A stretch of 64,000 nt of DNA from Paludibacteraceae bacterium (GTDB lineage Bacteria; Bacteroidota; Bacteroidia; Bacteroidales; Paludibacteraceae). Shown in pieces: positions 8,158 to 17,351 of this stretch; position 1 is the first letter of the stretch, and each line of letters starts with the position of its first letter. Location of the stretch: contig JAGBRL010000070.1 of the NCBI GenBank assembly GCA_017632345.1, forward strand, positions 17,036-81,035, given 5' to 3'. Under the pieces are notes generated by a model. It was not told the DNA's origin. It worked only from the letters and a program-made list of their open reading frames with translations, and did not search any database. A program made the position numbers and the translations under genes.

Positions 8158-8670
8158 CTAAGCCATCGGATCATAATCAAAGATCACAACCTCTCCGCTC
8201 TCCAACGAACGTTTCACATCTATCAGCCGCTGGTTCGAGCTTCCTCTGAAATATAACTTTTCGGACCTCAACGCTTGCATAAAAGGGCCGTCAACAAGCA
8301 CATCTACAAGTTCAAGCAACTTTCTTGCCTTATGATTTTTCGCCAGAGCCTCGAATTTATAACCTGTGTAGCACCATATAGTTTTGCGCGTTTCACTCTT
8401 CACCCGCTCCGCCAACGCCGCAAACCCGTCAATCTGAAAAAACGGGTCGCCGCCAGAAAAAGTGACGTTAGAGAACTCGTTAAAAAGGATACGTTCAAAA
8501 ATTTCGTCAACAGACACCTTTTTTCCATTGTTAATATCCCAAGACTCCGGATTATGACATCCCGGACAAGCGTTTTCGCATCCGGCTCCGTACACAGAAG
8601 TTCTAAGACCAGGACCGTCAACCGTGGTGTCGTCAACAATATCCAATATATATATAAAATTATCCTCCAT
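8158..8670 (-). CDS. nrdG: Anaerobic ribonucleotide reductase activating protein
   Basis: 170 residues from ATG 8670. Radical SAM enzyme that makes the glycyl radical on NrdD. The cluster motif is 'GAGCENACPGCHNPESW' (C-x3-C-x2-C), preceded by 'TTVDGPGLRTSVY' and followed by 'VTFSGGDPFFQ', all usual for NrdG. The longer in-frame start at 8709 would translate through the hairpin at 8680-8705, so the shorter start is preferred. It lies downstream of nrdD, separated by a terminator-like hairpin. Confidence 0.9.
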   Translation of the reverse strand: MEDNFIYILDIVDDTTVDGPGLRTSVYGAGCENACPGCHNPESWDINNGKKVSVDEIFERILFNEFSNVTFSGGDPFFQIDGFAALAERVKSETRKTIWCYTGYKFEALAKNHKARKLLELVDVLVDGPFMQALRSEKLYFRGSSNQRLIDVKRSLESGEVVIFDYDPMA

Positions 8671-8676
8671 CCTAAG

Positions 8677-8705
8677 CAAAACAAAAGGGCGGCAATAAAC
8701 CGCCC
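8677..8705 (-). terminator. Terminator or attenuator between nrdD and nrdG
   Basis: On the minus strand GGGCGG and CCGCCC (8700-8705 and 8687-8692) form a stem with a 7-base loop followed by TTTTGTTTT. It ends about seven bases before the nrdG start codon, so nrdG is expressed either by read-through or at a lower level than nrdD. Confidence 0.6.
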
Positions 8706-8731
8706 GCACTTATAAGAAATTCACAAAAACA

Positions 8732-10939
8732 TCATTCATGCACAACACGGTCCTTCAGTTCCGCAAGCTTAGCCGCATTCCAACGGTCCGTAGTACCCAC
8801 AAGATATCCGGTGATGCGCTGCAGCTTGTCGATATTAGAGCTTCCGCATTCAGGACAAACCTCCATCTCCTTCTCAGCATTCTCATAGCCGCATACCATA
8901 CATCTGTTACGATTATGATTAACCGAGCCATATCCCACATCGTACTTGTCCATAATATCCACAATCTGCATAATAGCCTCCGGATTATGCGTAGCGTCCC
9001 CGTCCATCTCAACGTAGAAGATATGTCCGCCGCCAGTCAGAGCATGATAAGGAGCCTCTATTTCCGCCTTGCGCTTAGCGCTGCATTTGAAGTAAACCGG
9101 CACATGATTTGAGTTTGTGTAATACTCTTTGTCCGTAACCCCCGGAATCACGCCGAACTTTTTCCTGTCAAACTTGGTGAAACGGCCAGAAAGCCCCTCG
9201 GCAGGAGTTGCCAACACGCTGTAGTTATGCTGATACTCCTCGCTGAAAGAGACGACACGGTCTCTCATATACGTCACAATCTTCAGTCCGAGTTCCTGCG
9301 CCTCCTCGTCCTCTCCGTGATGCTTGCCTATCAGCGCGATCAGACACTCAGCGAGACCGATAAAACCGATACCGAGAGTACCTTGATTAATAACCGACTC
9401 GATAGTGTCGTCCGGCTTCAAATTTTCGCTGCCGTTCCAAAGTCCGGACATAAGCAGAGGGAACTGCTTGGCCATGGCCGTCTTTTGGAAATTGAAACGC
9501 TCGTTCAGCTGTTGCGCCGCGATATTAAGCACCTCGTCAAGCTTAGCGAAGAATCGGTTGACCCTAAGCGCCTTGTCGTCTATATACATACATTCGAGAG
9601 CCACCCTCACGATATTCACCGTAGTAAAAGACAAGTTTCCGCGCCCTATCGAAGTCTTTGCCCCGAAACGGTTTTCAAAAACGCGCGTTCTGCAGCCCAT
9701 TGTCGCCAGCTCATATTGATAACGATTCGGATCGTTTATGTCCCATTTCTCGTGCTGATTGAACGGAGCGTCCAGATTCACGAAATTCGGGAAGAACCTG
9801 CGAGCCGTAACCTTGCACGCCAGTTTATAGAGGTCATAGTTCTTATCTTCCGGCAAATAACTCACTCCACGTTTCTTCTTCCAGATCTGAATAGGAAAGA
9901 TGGCAGTGCTTCCGTTACCCACGCCTCTGTATGTGCTGTTCAGAAGTTCCCTGATAACGCATCGGCCTTCCGCAGAAGTGTCAGTTCCATAATTTATCGA
10001 ACTGAAAACCACCTGATTGCCGCCTCTAGAATGAATCGTGTTCATATTGTGAATAAAAGCCTCCAGAGCCTGATACACACGTGACACAGTCTTATTTATG
10101 GCAAACTGCTTGGCGCGCTCAGTCCCCTGCAAAAAGTCAAGTTCTCTGACCACGTAGTCGTCAATCTCAACATCGTACAGATTGCTGTAGTCATTTCCCG
10201 TAAGCTGTTCCAACGACTTCAGTTCCTCTATAAACGTGCGGCGCACATAAGGAGCGAGGTAAAAGTCGAACGCCGGAATAGCCTGTCCTCCGTGCATTTC
10301 GTTCTGAGCCGTCTCCATAGAGATGCAGCCCAAGATGCTCGCCGTCTCTATACGCTTAGCCGGACGCGAAGCCCCGTGCCCAGCCACAAGCCCTCCGCTC
10401 AGAATCTTATCCAACGGATGCTGCACACAAGTCAAGCTCTTTGTCGGATAATAATCTTTGTCATGAATATGCAGATAATTGTTCTTAACAGCCTCGCGCA
10501 CCCTCTGGCTCAGCAAATAGTCGTCAACAAAAGGCTTTGTAGTTTCGCTTGCGAACTTCATCATCATCCCTGCGGGCGTGTCCGCATTCATGTTTGCATT
10601 TTCTCTGGTAACATCATTAGACTTTGTCTCTATGATTTCCTTGAACATATCGTGCGTCTTGGCCTTGCGCGCGATGCTTCGCTTGTCTCTATAAGCGATA
10701 TACTTCTTCGCAACATCTTTGCGCTCGCTGTTCATCAGCTCCATTTCAACCATATCCTGAATCTCCTCCACGCTCATCTGCTCCTTGCCGATATAAGCAA
10801 TACGGTCCGCAATCTGGTTCAGCACCGGAGCGTCCTCGCCCAACGAAGTGCTAAGCATCGCTTTCCTTATCGCCGCCTTAATTTTCTCCTCATTAAAGCC
10901 CACTATACGTCCATCTCTTTTGACAACAGTCTGAATCAT
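8732..10939 (-). CDS. nrdD: Anaerobic ribonucleoside-triphosphate reductase
   Basis: 735 residues, full length for class III enzymes, which make dNTPs without oxygen. The N-terminal 90 residues are an ATP-cone ('VVKRDGRIVGFNEEKIKAAIRKA'), the site of allosteric activity control. The catalytic barrel follows, with 'HIHDKDYYPTKSLTCVQHPL' and 'MHGGQAIPAFDFYLAPYV'. The C-terminus holds a zinc site 'CMVCGYENAEKEMEVCPECG' and the glycyl-radical loop 'RITGYLVGTTDRWN', with the radical Gly in 'TGYL' context. It has its own well-spaced promoter (11006-11037) and is followed by nrdG. Confidence 0.95.
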   Translation of the reverse strand: MIQTVVKRDGRIVGFNEEKIKAAIRKAMLSTSLGEDAPVLNQIADRIAYIGKEQMSVEEIQDMVEMELMNSERKDVAKKYIAYRDKRSIARKAKTHDMFKEIIETKSNDVTRENANMNADTPAGMMMKFASETTKPFVDDYLLSQRVREAVKNNYLHIHDKDYYPTKSLTCVQHPLDKILSGGLVAGHGASRPAKRIETASILGCISMETAQNEMHGGQAIPAFDFYLAPYVRRTFIEELKSLEQLTGNDYSNLYDVEIDDYVVRELDFLQGTERAKQFAINKTVSRVYQALEAFIHNMNTIHSRGGNQVVFSSINYGTDTSAEGRCVIRELLNSTYRGVGNGSTAIFPIQIWKKKRGVSYLPEDKNYDLYKLACKVTARRFFPNFVNLDAPFNQHEKWDINDPNRYQYELATMGCRTRVFENRFGAKTSIGRGNLSFTTVNIVRVALECMYIDDKALRVNRFFAKLDEVLNIAAQQLNERFNFQKTAMAKQFPLLMSGLWNGSENLKPDDTIESVINQGTLGIGFIGLAECLIALIGKHHGEDEEAQELGLKIVTYMRDRVVSFSEEYQHNYSVLATPAEGLSGRFTKFDRKKFGVIPGVTDKEYYTNSNHVPVYFKCSAKRKAEIEAPYHALTGGGHIFYVEMDGDATHNPEAIMQIVDIMDKYDVGYGSVNHNRNRCMVCGYENAEKEMEVCPECGSSNIDKLQRITGYLVGTTDRWNAAKLAELKDRVVHE

Positions 10940-11327
10940 GCTATATTATTCTCTATATGAAATTCTGAAATATTTTACTAGTCTCCGCAGGACTTTCCCG
11001 CACTGCAAAATTATAACAATAAAATATTTTAGTCAACATTAACGCGACATATTTTAGTAAAGTTTTCCAAAAAAAAATACAACAAACTGATTATCAGATA
11101 TATAATTTTTCAAAATAACCAAAAAGTTTCCCAAAAAGAAAATCTGCATAAACGACTAATAAAAATTAATTTTCAAATCGCACATTCGCTCAAAAACATA
11201 TCTATCAACACTTTAGAACAGAACCAAACAAAGAGCAACCTTTAGTCAGAGAAATAAAACACAGGCGAAACATTACAGATACAATATTTACCCGGACGCA
11301 AAAGAAACCCAAAGACATAAGCCAACA
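10940..11327. other. 388-bp AT-rich intergenic region
   Basis: It holds the nrdD promoter at 11006-11037 with the ATATTTTAGT direct repeats. From about 11060 to 11327 I see only AT-rich sequence with no ORF, hairpin or promoter of note. Confidence 0.5.
11006..11037 (-). promoter_or_regulatory. Promoter of nrdD-nrdG
   Basis: On the minus strand GTTG (11037-11034), a 20-base spacer and TAATTTTG (11013-11006, perfect TAnnTTTG). The leader is about 60 bases. Two direct copies of ATATTTTAGT (11024-11033 and 11049-11058), 25 bases apart, overlap and flank the -33 element and could be an operator. Confidence 0.6.
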
Positions 11328-12242
11328 TCAAAATCTAAAAACTCGTCCGTCTTCTGCCAGCTCAGTATTTTCAAAAACAGAACGAGCCTCGGACAAGAAA
11401 GCCTTATGGTCTTCGTAACGTGCCGAGAAATGCCCTATGACAAGCCGCTTCACCTTTGCCTTCACCGCAATTTCCGCAGCCTGCAAAGCCGTAGAATGCA
11501 TCGTTTCCCTCGCCCTGCCCTTCTGCACGTCTAGAAATGTAGCCTCATGAAACAGGCAGTCAACACCCTCAATGTACGGCAGTATCTTCTCCGAATACGC
11601 CGTGTCCGAGCAGTACGCAAAGCTCACTGACGGGTCGGCAGGTTTAGTCAGACGGTCGTTCGGCACCACCTCGCCATCCTCCGTCACAAAATCTGCCCCA
11701 TTCTTTATATGCTGCATCTCTCTGATTGGAACTTTATAAAAGTCCGCCATATCCCTGCGGATATGCCTTTGCTTAGGCTTCTCCTTAAAGAGAAAACCGC
11801 AAGTTGGCACCTTGTGCTTCAAAGGGATTGTCCTAACTTCAATAGAATTGTCTTCGTAAATAACCTCCGACACCTTAGGGTCTATATGATGAAAAATCAC
11901 ATTAAAAGCCAAGCCTTGACAGAAATAATCGAGCTGAGGCCTTACAAGCCGTTCCAGATCCTTATGCGCATACACATGAAAATCAGAAGTGCGACCTAGC
12001 AAATCCAATGTCGATATAAGCCCAACAACGCCGAAGCAATGGTCGCCATGAAGATGCGACACAAAGAGATGATTCAATCTTGATATTCTCACGTTAAGCC
12101 TCCTCATCTGGCATTGAGTGCCCTCGCCACAATCTATCATAAAAAGTTTGTCGTGCGTTTCCACTATCTGGGAAGCCTGATTAGACATCTTCGTTGGCAA
12201 AGCGGAACCGCTCCCTAAAATCCTCAATTTAAAATTTTCCAT
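11328..12242 (-). CDS. rnz: Ribonuclease Z
   Basis: 304 residues from ATG 12242. Metallo-beta-lactamase fold endonuclease that trims tRNA 3' ends. Motifs: 'LGSGSALPT' at the N-terminus, 'IDCGEGTQCQMRR', the zinc motif 'SHLHGDHCFG' (HxHxDH), 'PLKHKVPTCGFLF', 'SFAYCSDTAY', 'FHEATF' and 'IGHFSARY'. Length and motif order fit the short (non-duplicated) bacterial RNase Z. The upstream in-frame extension to 12299 would be encoded by the OmpA terminator and is rejected. No independent promoter was found, so read-through past the terminator is possible. Confidence 0.93.
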   Translation of the reverse strand: MENFKLRILGSGSALPTKMSNQASQIVETHDKLFMIDCGEGTQCQMRRLNVRISRLNHLFVSHLHGDHCFGVVGLISTLDLLGRTSDFHVYAHKDLERLVRPQLDYFCQGLAFNVIFHHIDPKVSEVIYEDNSIEVRTIPLKHKVPTCGFLFKEKPKQRHIRRDMADFYKVPIREMQHIKNGADFVTEDGEVVPNDRLTKPADPSVSFAYCSDTAYSEKILPYIEGVDCLFHEATFLDVQKGRARETMHSTALQAAEIAVKAKVKRLVIGHFSARYEDHKAFLSEARSVFENTELAEDGRVFRF

Positions 12243-12249
12243 ATCACGC

Positions 12250-12288
12250 ATAATAAAACAAAAGGGGACGCAAGTTTTTGCGTCCCCT
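12250..12288 (-). terminator. Intrinsic terminator of the OmpA-family gene
   Basis: On the minus strand an 11-bp perfect stem (12288-12278 with 12273-12263), 4-base loop, then TTTTGTTTTATTA. It stops only eight bases before the rnz start codon. Confidence 0.88.
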
Positions 12289-12314
12289 AAGTGTATCAAA
12301 TATATAATCTAAAA

Positions 12315-13574
12315 TTATTTAGAGAACAATTCGATTTCAACACGACGGTTCTTAGCTCTACCTGCAAGAGTTGCGTTAGAAGCAATTGGGTTAGCGCTAC
12401 CGTAACCGAATGACTGGATGTGAGCTGCAGAAACACCTTTTCTGATCAAGTAGTTCTTAACAGCAGCAGCACGGTCCTTAGACAACTGAAGGTTCTTAGC
12501 TGCGTTACCAGTGTTGTCAGTATAACCCTTAAGGATTACAGACCATTCTGGGTGAGACTTCAACAACTGAGCCAAACCATCCAATGAAGAGAAAGAAGAC
12601 TGCTTGATGATAGCCTTGTTAGTTTCGAATTCCAACTGAGAGAATGCAGTCTTGATGATTTCATCTTCTTCCTTAGTAGGAACGTACTTAACTGGTTCTC
12701 TTGTAGCTCTGATGTGGCTATCCAAAGAATCCTGAGTCATCTTAACCTGATCCTGCAACTTGCGGATTGCGATGTTCTGGTTAACGATCTGTTCTTCCAA
12801 CTGAGAAGTCATTTCAGCGCACTGACGCTTCTGTTCTTCCAACAATGGAGTCAAATCTGGCACTTCAACCTTTGGTTCGTAGTCAACCAACGCAATGTTT
12901 CTTACGTTGTTTTCGTGACCGAACATGTAACGAACACCCAAGTTTACGCCGAAGTTAGAACGACCACCTTCTGGAACGACTGTTCTAGTCTTGAAACGCA
13001 TCTGACCTTCCAAACCGATAGCCAAGAAATCAGTTACGTTATATTCGAAGTTCAAACCTCCAAGAACCATAGGACGAACACCGTCATCTTCCTTAGCAGC
13101 ACCCCAGTTTCCTGTGTAATCTTCCCACTTGTAGATAGCTACACCCAAACCAGCGTTTGCGTAAACGTTCAACTTCTGCAAACCAGAAGAACGATACTTA
13201 GCAACGATGTTAGAAAGGTTGAAAGAAGAGAACAAGTTAATGTCGTGAGACATTGCGTCGAAATTAACCTGATTGTTCATCACATACATGTATTCAACGC
13301 CCAAACCCCACAATGGATTGAATGTGTACTCAACAACACCACCGAAAGCAGGGTTGATGTCGCTACCCAAAAAATCGCTGTTAGCTGAAGTTGAACCCTT
13401 CAATACGTTGATACCACCTTTAAGACCAACAGACAAGTGGCACAAGCCAGCGTCTGCAGATGCTGTTGTATCTTCTGCTGCAACAGGAGCAGCAGCTGTT
13501 TCCTGAGATTCCTGAGCAAATACATTACCTACGAGGCACGAAGCTACGAATAGGCCTAACAATTTTCTTTTCAT
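12315..13574 (-). CDS. OmpA-family outer-membrane porin
   Basis: 419 residues. Signal peptide at the N-terminus (KRKLLGLFVASCLVGNVFAQ). Residues about 45-215 form an eight-stranded-type beta-barrel ('LSVGLKGGINVLKGS', 'WGLGVEYMYVM', 'FGVNLGVRYMFGH'). A coiled-coil linker (about 235-285, 'LLEEQKRQCAEMTSQLEEQIVNQ') leads to a C-terminal OmpA peptidoglycan-binding domain with 'LKGYTDNTGNAAKNLQLSKDRAAAVKNYL' and 'GSANPIASNATLAGRAKNRRVEI'. It anchors the outer membrane to peptidoglycan and is usually abundant. It sits 45 bases after rpsA, with no clear own promoter, and ends in a strong terminator. Confidence 0.9.
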   Translation of the reverse strand: MKRKLLGLFVASCLVGNVFAQESQETAAAPVAAEDTTASADAGLCHLSVGLKGGINVLKGSTSANSDFLGSDINPAFGGVVEYTFNPLWGLGVEYMYVMNNQVNFDAMSHDINLFSSFNLSNIVAKYRSSGLQKLNVYANAGLGVAIYKWEDYTGNWGAAKEDDGVRPMVLGGLNFEYNVTDFLAIGLEGQMRFKTRTVVPEGGRSNFGVNLGVRYMFGHENNVRNIALVDYEPKVEVPDLTPLLEEQKRQCAEMTSQLEEQIVNQNIAIRKLQDQVKMTQDSLDSHIRATREPVKYVPTKEEDEIIKTAFSQLEFETNKAIIKQSSFSSLDGLAQLLKSHPEWSVILKGYTDNTGNAAKNLQLSKDRAAAVKNYLIRKGVSAAHIQSFGYGSANPIASNATLAGRAKNRRVEIELFSK

Positions 13575-13619
13575 ATATTCAATTAAAAATTTAAATTATT
13601 GTTCTTAAAAATTTAACAA

Positions 13620-15407
13620 TTATTTTCCCTTAGCATCCAACTGGTCTTTCAAAGCAGCCAATTCTTCAATGTCACCAAGAGTTGTCTTTTCCAAAGAAGT
13701 GCTTACAGCCTCTGCCTTCTTTCCAGCAGACTTCTTCTTTCTGAAATCCTTCTTTTCACCATCTTCCTTCTGAGTATCTTCGAAGATACGGCTGTGAGAA
13801 AGGATAATTCTCTTAGAGTCCTTGTTGAATTCGATAACCTTGAATTCCAATTTTTCTTCAACTTGTGCTTGCGAGCCATCTTCCTTAACCAAGTGCTTTG
13901 GAGTAGCAAAACCTTCTACACCATAAGGAAGAGCGACTACCGCACCCTTGTCCATCATTTCAGTTATAGTACCTTCGTGGATTGAGTCAACTGTGAACAC
14001 AGTTTCAAACACATCCCAAGGATTTTCTTCAAGCTGTTTGTGTCCTAGACTCAAACGGCGGTTTTCTTTGTCGATTTCAAGAACCTGAACTTCGATGTCA
14101 GCACCGATCTGAGTAAATTCTGACGGATGCTTAACCTTCTTAGTCCAAGAAAGGTCAGAAATGTGAATCAAGCCATCAACACCCTCTTCGATTTCAACGA
14201 ACACACCAAAGTTTGTGAAGTTGCGAACCTTAGCAGTGTGCTTGCTGCCCACAGCATATTTAGTTTCGATAGCGTCCCATGGATCAGCCTTAAGCTGCTT
14301 GATACCCAAAGACATCTTTCTTTCTTCGCGGTCCAAAGTCAAGATAACAGCCTCAACTTCGTCACCAACATTCATGAAGTCCTGAGCGCTGCGCAAGTGC
14401 TGAGACCAAGACATTTCAGAAACGTGAATCAAACCTTCTACGCCAGTTGCGATTTCAACGAAAGCTCCGTAGTCAGCCATAACGACAACTTTACCCTTAA
14501 CCTTGTCGCCAACCTTCAAATCAGCACTAAGAGCATCCCATGGGTGCGGAGTCAACTGCTTCAAGCCCAATGCGATACGCTTCTTGTCGTCATCAAACTC
14601 AAGGATAACAACGTTAAGCTTCTGATCCAAAGAAACAACTTCTTCCGGATGAGTTACACGACCCCAAGAAAGGTCTGTGATATGAATCAAACCATCTACG
14701 CCACCAAGGTCGATGAATACACCGTAAGAAGTGATATTTTTAACAGTACCTTCAAGTATCTGACCTTTTTCCAACTTAGAGATGATGTCTTTTCTCTGCT
14801 GTTCAAGCTCAGCTTCGATAAGAGCCTTGTGAGAAACGACAACATTCTTAAATTCGTGGTTAATTTTCACAACCTTGAATTCCATAGTCTTGCCAACGAA
14901 CACATCGTAGTCACGGATTGGCTTAACGTCAATCTGAGAACCTGGCAAGAAAGCCTCAATGCCGAACACATCAACAATCATACCGCCCTTAGTGCGACAT
15001 TTGATGTATCCCTTGATAATTTCATTGTTTTCAAGAGCTGCGTTAACACGTTCCCAAGAACGAGCCGCACGAGCCTTCTTGTGCGAAAGAACCAACTGTC
15101 CCTTCTTGTCTTCCGGACTTTCGATGTAAACTTCAACTTCGTCTCCAATCTTAAGATCCGGATTGTAACGGAATTCGCTCATAGGAACGATACCGTCTGA
15201 CTTGTAGCCAACATTAACTACAACTTCTCTTTTGTTCATTGAAATTACAGTACCAACCATAACGTCCTTGTCCTTAAGAACATTAAGAGTCTGTTCGTAC
15301 TTGTTTTCCAACTCTTCTTTGCTTACGTTTGCGAACACGTCGCCGTTTTCATAAACATCCCAGTCAAATCCTTCCAAAGGATTAACCTTGTTTGTTAAAT
15401 CGCTCAT
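13620..15407 (-). CDS. rpsA: 30S ribosomal protein S1
   Basis: 595 residues with six S1 (OB-fold) RNA-binding repeats, seen as recurring 'GxVxxxxxxGxxVxxxGxxGxxHxSxxSW' blocks, for example 'GTVKNITSYGVFIDLGGVDGLIHITDLSW' and 'AKVRNFTNFGVFVEIEEGVDGLIHISDLSW'. The first two repeats are divergent, as usual for S1. A lysine-rich tail of about 50 residues follows the last repeat ('EKKDFRKKKSAGKKAEA'). S1 brings mRNA to the ribosome, which is of special weight in Bacteroidetes where Shine-Dalgarno sequences are rarely used. Followed by the OmpA-family gene. Confidence 0.96.
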   Translation of the reverse strand: MSDLTNKVNPLEGFDWDVYENGDVFANVSKEELENKYEQTLNVLKDKDVMVGTVISMNKREVVVNVGYKSDGIVPMSEFRYNPDLKIGDEVEVYIESPEDKKGQLVLSHKKARAARSWERVNAALENNEIIKGYIKCRTKGGMIVDVFGIEAFLPGSQIDVKPIRDYDVFVGKTMEFKVVKINHEFKNVVVSHKALIEAELEQQRKDIISKLEKGQILEGTVKNITSYGVFIDLGGVDGLIHITDLSWGRVTHPEEVVSLDQKLNVVILEFDDDKKRIALGLKQLTPHPWDALSADLKVGDKVKGKVVVMADYGAFVEIATGVEGLIHVSEMSWSQHLRSAQDFMNVGDEVEAVILTLDREERKMSLGIKQLKADPWDAIETKYAVGSKHTAKVRNFTNFGVFVEIEEGVDGLIHISDLSWTKKVKHPSEFTQIGADIEVQVLEIDKENRRLSLGHKQLEENPWDVFETVFTVDSIHEGTITEMMDKGAVVALPYGVEGFATPKHLVKEDGSQAQVEEKLEFKVIEFNKDSKRIILSHSRIFEDTQKEDGEKKDFRKKKSAGKKAEAVSTSLEKTTLGDIEELAALKDQLDAKGK

Positions 15408-15469
15408 TTAATTAATTAGTTAATAAAAAGTTTAATTAGTAATTAGACATTATATTGTATAATCACACG

Positions 15470-15501
15470 CAAAAATACAACTTTATTTTAAATATTGCAC
15501 A
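15470..15501 (-). promoter_or_regulatory. Promoter of rpsA
   Basis: On the minus strand TGTG (15501-15498), a 20-base spacer, then TATTTTTG (15477-15470), a perfect TAnnTTTG. The leader to the start codon at 15407 is about 55 bases. Confidence 0.5.
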
Positions 15502-15711
15502 CATCTATGCGTTTTTTTTCAAAAAAAATGCTATTTTTTAAGAGGTTACCTCTTTTTTTGCGACCTCAAATGTACGTTTCTGAAAAAAATCCGCCAGAAA
15601 AAAAACTCGCAAAGAGCCTCTTTCTTGACGTTCGGGCCCGTTTTCGAACTCTTTTTCTTCGTCTCTCCAATATTTAACACTTAAAATCGCTATTCGTTCA
15701 CATTATTTTTA

Positions 15712-15745
15712 TAAATTTGCAAGCCGCATATTTTTTTCTTGCGGC
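15712..15745 (+). promoter_or_regulatory. -7 box and leader hairpin of asnS
   Basis: TAAATTTG (15712-15719) is a perfect TAnnTTTG. The leader contains a small hairpin, GCCGCA (15723-15728) with TGCGGC (15740-15745), around a T-rich loop. It is not a T-box. Confidence 0.45.
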
Positions 15746-15772
15746 ATAAAAGAAACTTTACATATATATAAA

Positions 15773-17176
15773 ATGGACATTCGTAGGACTAAGATTGCAG
15801 ACGCAATCAAAATGACAGACTTCGGCAAGCAAGTCAACATCAAAGGATGGGTCAGAACTAAGCGCGGCAACAAGAACGTCAGTTTTGTAGCTCTAAACGA
15901 CGGTTCTACCATCAACAACATACAGATTGTTATCGACGCAGACAAGATCAGCGAGTCAGTTCTGAAGGACATCACGACAGGCGCCTGCATAAGCGTTGTC
16001 GGCACGCTCACCGAGTCGCTTGGCAAAGGCCAGACAGTGGAGGTGCAAGCTGAAAGCATCGAAATATACGGGCTTGCAGACCCTAACACCTATCCCCTTC
16101 AGAAAAAGGGGCACTCGATGGAGTTCCTCCGCGAGATTGCGCATTTGCGTCCGCGCACAAACACTTTCGGCGCTGTGTTCCGCATCCGTCACAACATGGC
16201 GATTGCAATCCACAAGTTCTTCCATGACAGAGGGTTCTTCTATTTCCACACTCCAATCATCACAGCTTCTGACTGCGAGGGTGCCGGACAGATGTTCCAG
16301 GTTACAACTATGAACTTGTACGACCTGAAGAAGGACGAGAACGGTTCTATCAAATATGACAGCGACTTCTTTGGAAAGCAGGCAAGCTTGACTGTGTCTG
16401 GTCAGCTGGAAGGTGAACTTGCGGCTACGGCTCTCGGCGCGATCTACACATTCGGTCCTACTTTCCGTGCAGAAAACTCCAACACTCCGCGCCACCTTGC
16501 CGAGTTCTGGATGATTGAGCCGGAAGTTGCGTTCAACGACATCAACGACAACATGGACTTGGCTGAAGAGTTCATCAAATATTGCGTTCAGTGGGCTTTG
16601 GACAATTGCGCTGACGACATCAAGTTCCTCAACGACATGATAGACAAGAGCCTTATCGAACGTCTGAAGAGCGTGCTCGAAGGCTCGTTCGTCCGCTTGC
16701 CTTACACAGACGGCATCAAGATTCTGGAAGATGCTGTGGCTAAGGGGCATAAGTTCGAGTTCCCTGTTTACTGGGGCTGCGACTTGGCTTCTGAACACGA
16801 ACGTTTCTTGGTGGAAGAGCACTTCAAGCGTCCGGTTATCTTGACAGATTATCCTAAAGAGATAAAGGCGTTCTACATGAAGCAGAACGAAGACGGAAAG
16901 ACTGTCCGCGCCATGGACGTTCTCTTCCCTGCAATCGGCGAGATTATCGGAGGTTCTGAACGTGAGGCTGATTACGACAAGTTGTCCAAGAGAATCGAAG
17001 AGCTTAACATCCCTATGAAAGACATGTGGTGGTATCTTGACACAAGACGCTTCGGCTCTTGCCCTCACTCCGGATTCGGACTTGGCTTCGAAAGATTGCT
17101 TCTGTTCGTAACTGGCATGTCCAACATCCGTGATGTCATTCCGTTCCCTCGTACTCCGAAGAGCGCGGATTTCTAA
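15773..17176 (+). CDS. asnS: Asparaginyl-tRNA synthetase
   Basis: 467 residues, the expected length. Class IIb synthetase: N-terminal OB-fold anticodon-binding domain (about residues 15-110, '[25 protein letters not shown]'), then the catalytic domain with motif 1 region '[23 protein letters not shown]', motif 2 '[25 protein letters not shown]' and motif 3 '[15 protein letters not shown]'. The '[15 protein letters not shown]' version of motif 2 is that of AsnRS rather than AspRS. Charges tRNA-Asn with asparagine. Ends in a hairpin terminator and stands alone. Confidence 0.96.
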   Translation: MDIRRTKIADAIKMTDFGKQVNIKGWVRTKRGNKNVSFVALNDGSTINNIQIVIDADKISESVLKDITTGACISVVGTLTESLGKGQTVEVQAESIEIYGLADPNTYPLQKKGHSMEFLREIAHLRPRTNTFGAVFRIRHNMAIAIHKFFHDRGFFYFHTPIITASDCEGAGQMFQVTTMNLYDLKKDENGSIKYDSDFFGKQASLTVSGQLEGELAATALGAIYTFGPTFRAENSNTPRHLAEFWMIEPEVAFNDINDNMDLAEEFIKYCVQWALDNCADDIKFLNDMIDKSLIERLKSVLEGSFVRLPYTDGIKILEDAVAKGHKFEFPVYWGCDLASEHERFLVEEHFKRPVILTDYPKEIKAFYMKQNEDGKTVRAMDVLFPAIGEIIGGSEREADYDKLSKRIEELNIPMKDMWWYLDTRRFGSCPHSGFGLGFERLLLFVTGMSNIRDVIPFPRTPKSADF

Positions 17177-17190
17177 TTTGAGTCACATAT

Positions 17191-17222
17191 AGAAGGCGGG
17201 CTTTCCTGCCTTCTTTGCTTCT
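17191..17222 (+). terminator. Terminator of asnS
   Basis: A 10-bp stem with one G-U pair (17191-17200 with 17205-17214) and a 4-base loop; the tail is only moderately T-rich. Confidence 0.65.
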
Positions 17223-17337
17223 ATTAATATGGTATGGAACTTATTTTGCGGTTCCATATCTTCCTATTTTACGGAGGCTGTCTTAATAACAGGAGTGGCA
17301 ACCTGCCCTCTTGCTTTTCTAATTTCCAACAATGGAT

Positions 17338-17345
17338 TAAATTTG
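17338..17345 (+). promoter_or_regulatory. -7 box abutting the GH9 start codon
   Basis: TAAATTTG, a perfect TAnnTTTG, ends seven bases before the ATG at 17352. If used, transcription would begin at or next to the start codon, giving a leaderless mRNA. No -33 match at the usual distance. Confidence 0.35.
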
Positions 17346-17351
17346 ATTTTT

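Larger units (their letters stand above)
15408..15772. other. 365-bp divergent promoter region between rpsA and asnS
   Basis: It holds the rpsA promoter (minus) and the asnS -7 box (plus, 15712-15719). Between them, about 15505-15700, is T-rich sequence without ORF or clear hairpin. Confidence 0.5.

Noticed and set aside
7953..8180. Longer pectate lyase starting at 8180
   Set aside because: It overlaps nrdG, and the signal peptide begins only at 7952.
12243..12299. Longer ribonuclease Z starting at 12299
   Set aside because: The extra codons are the OmpA terminator; family members start close to 'KLRILGSGSA'.
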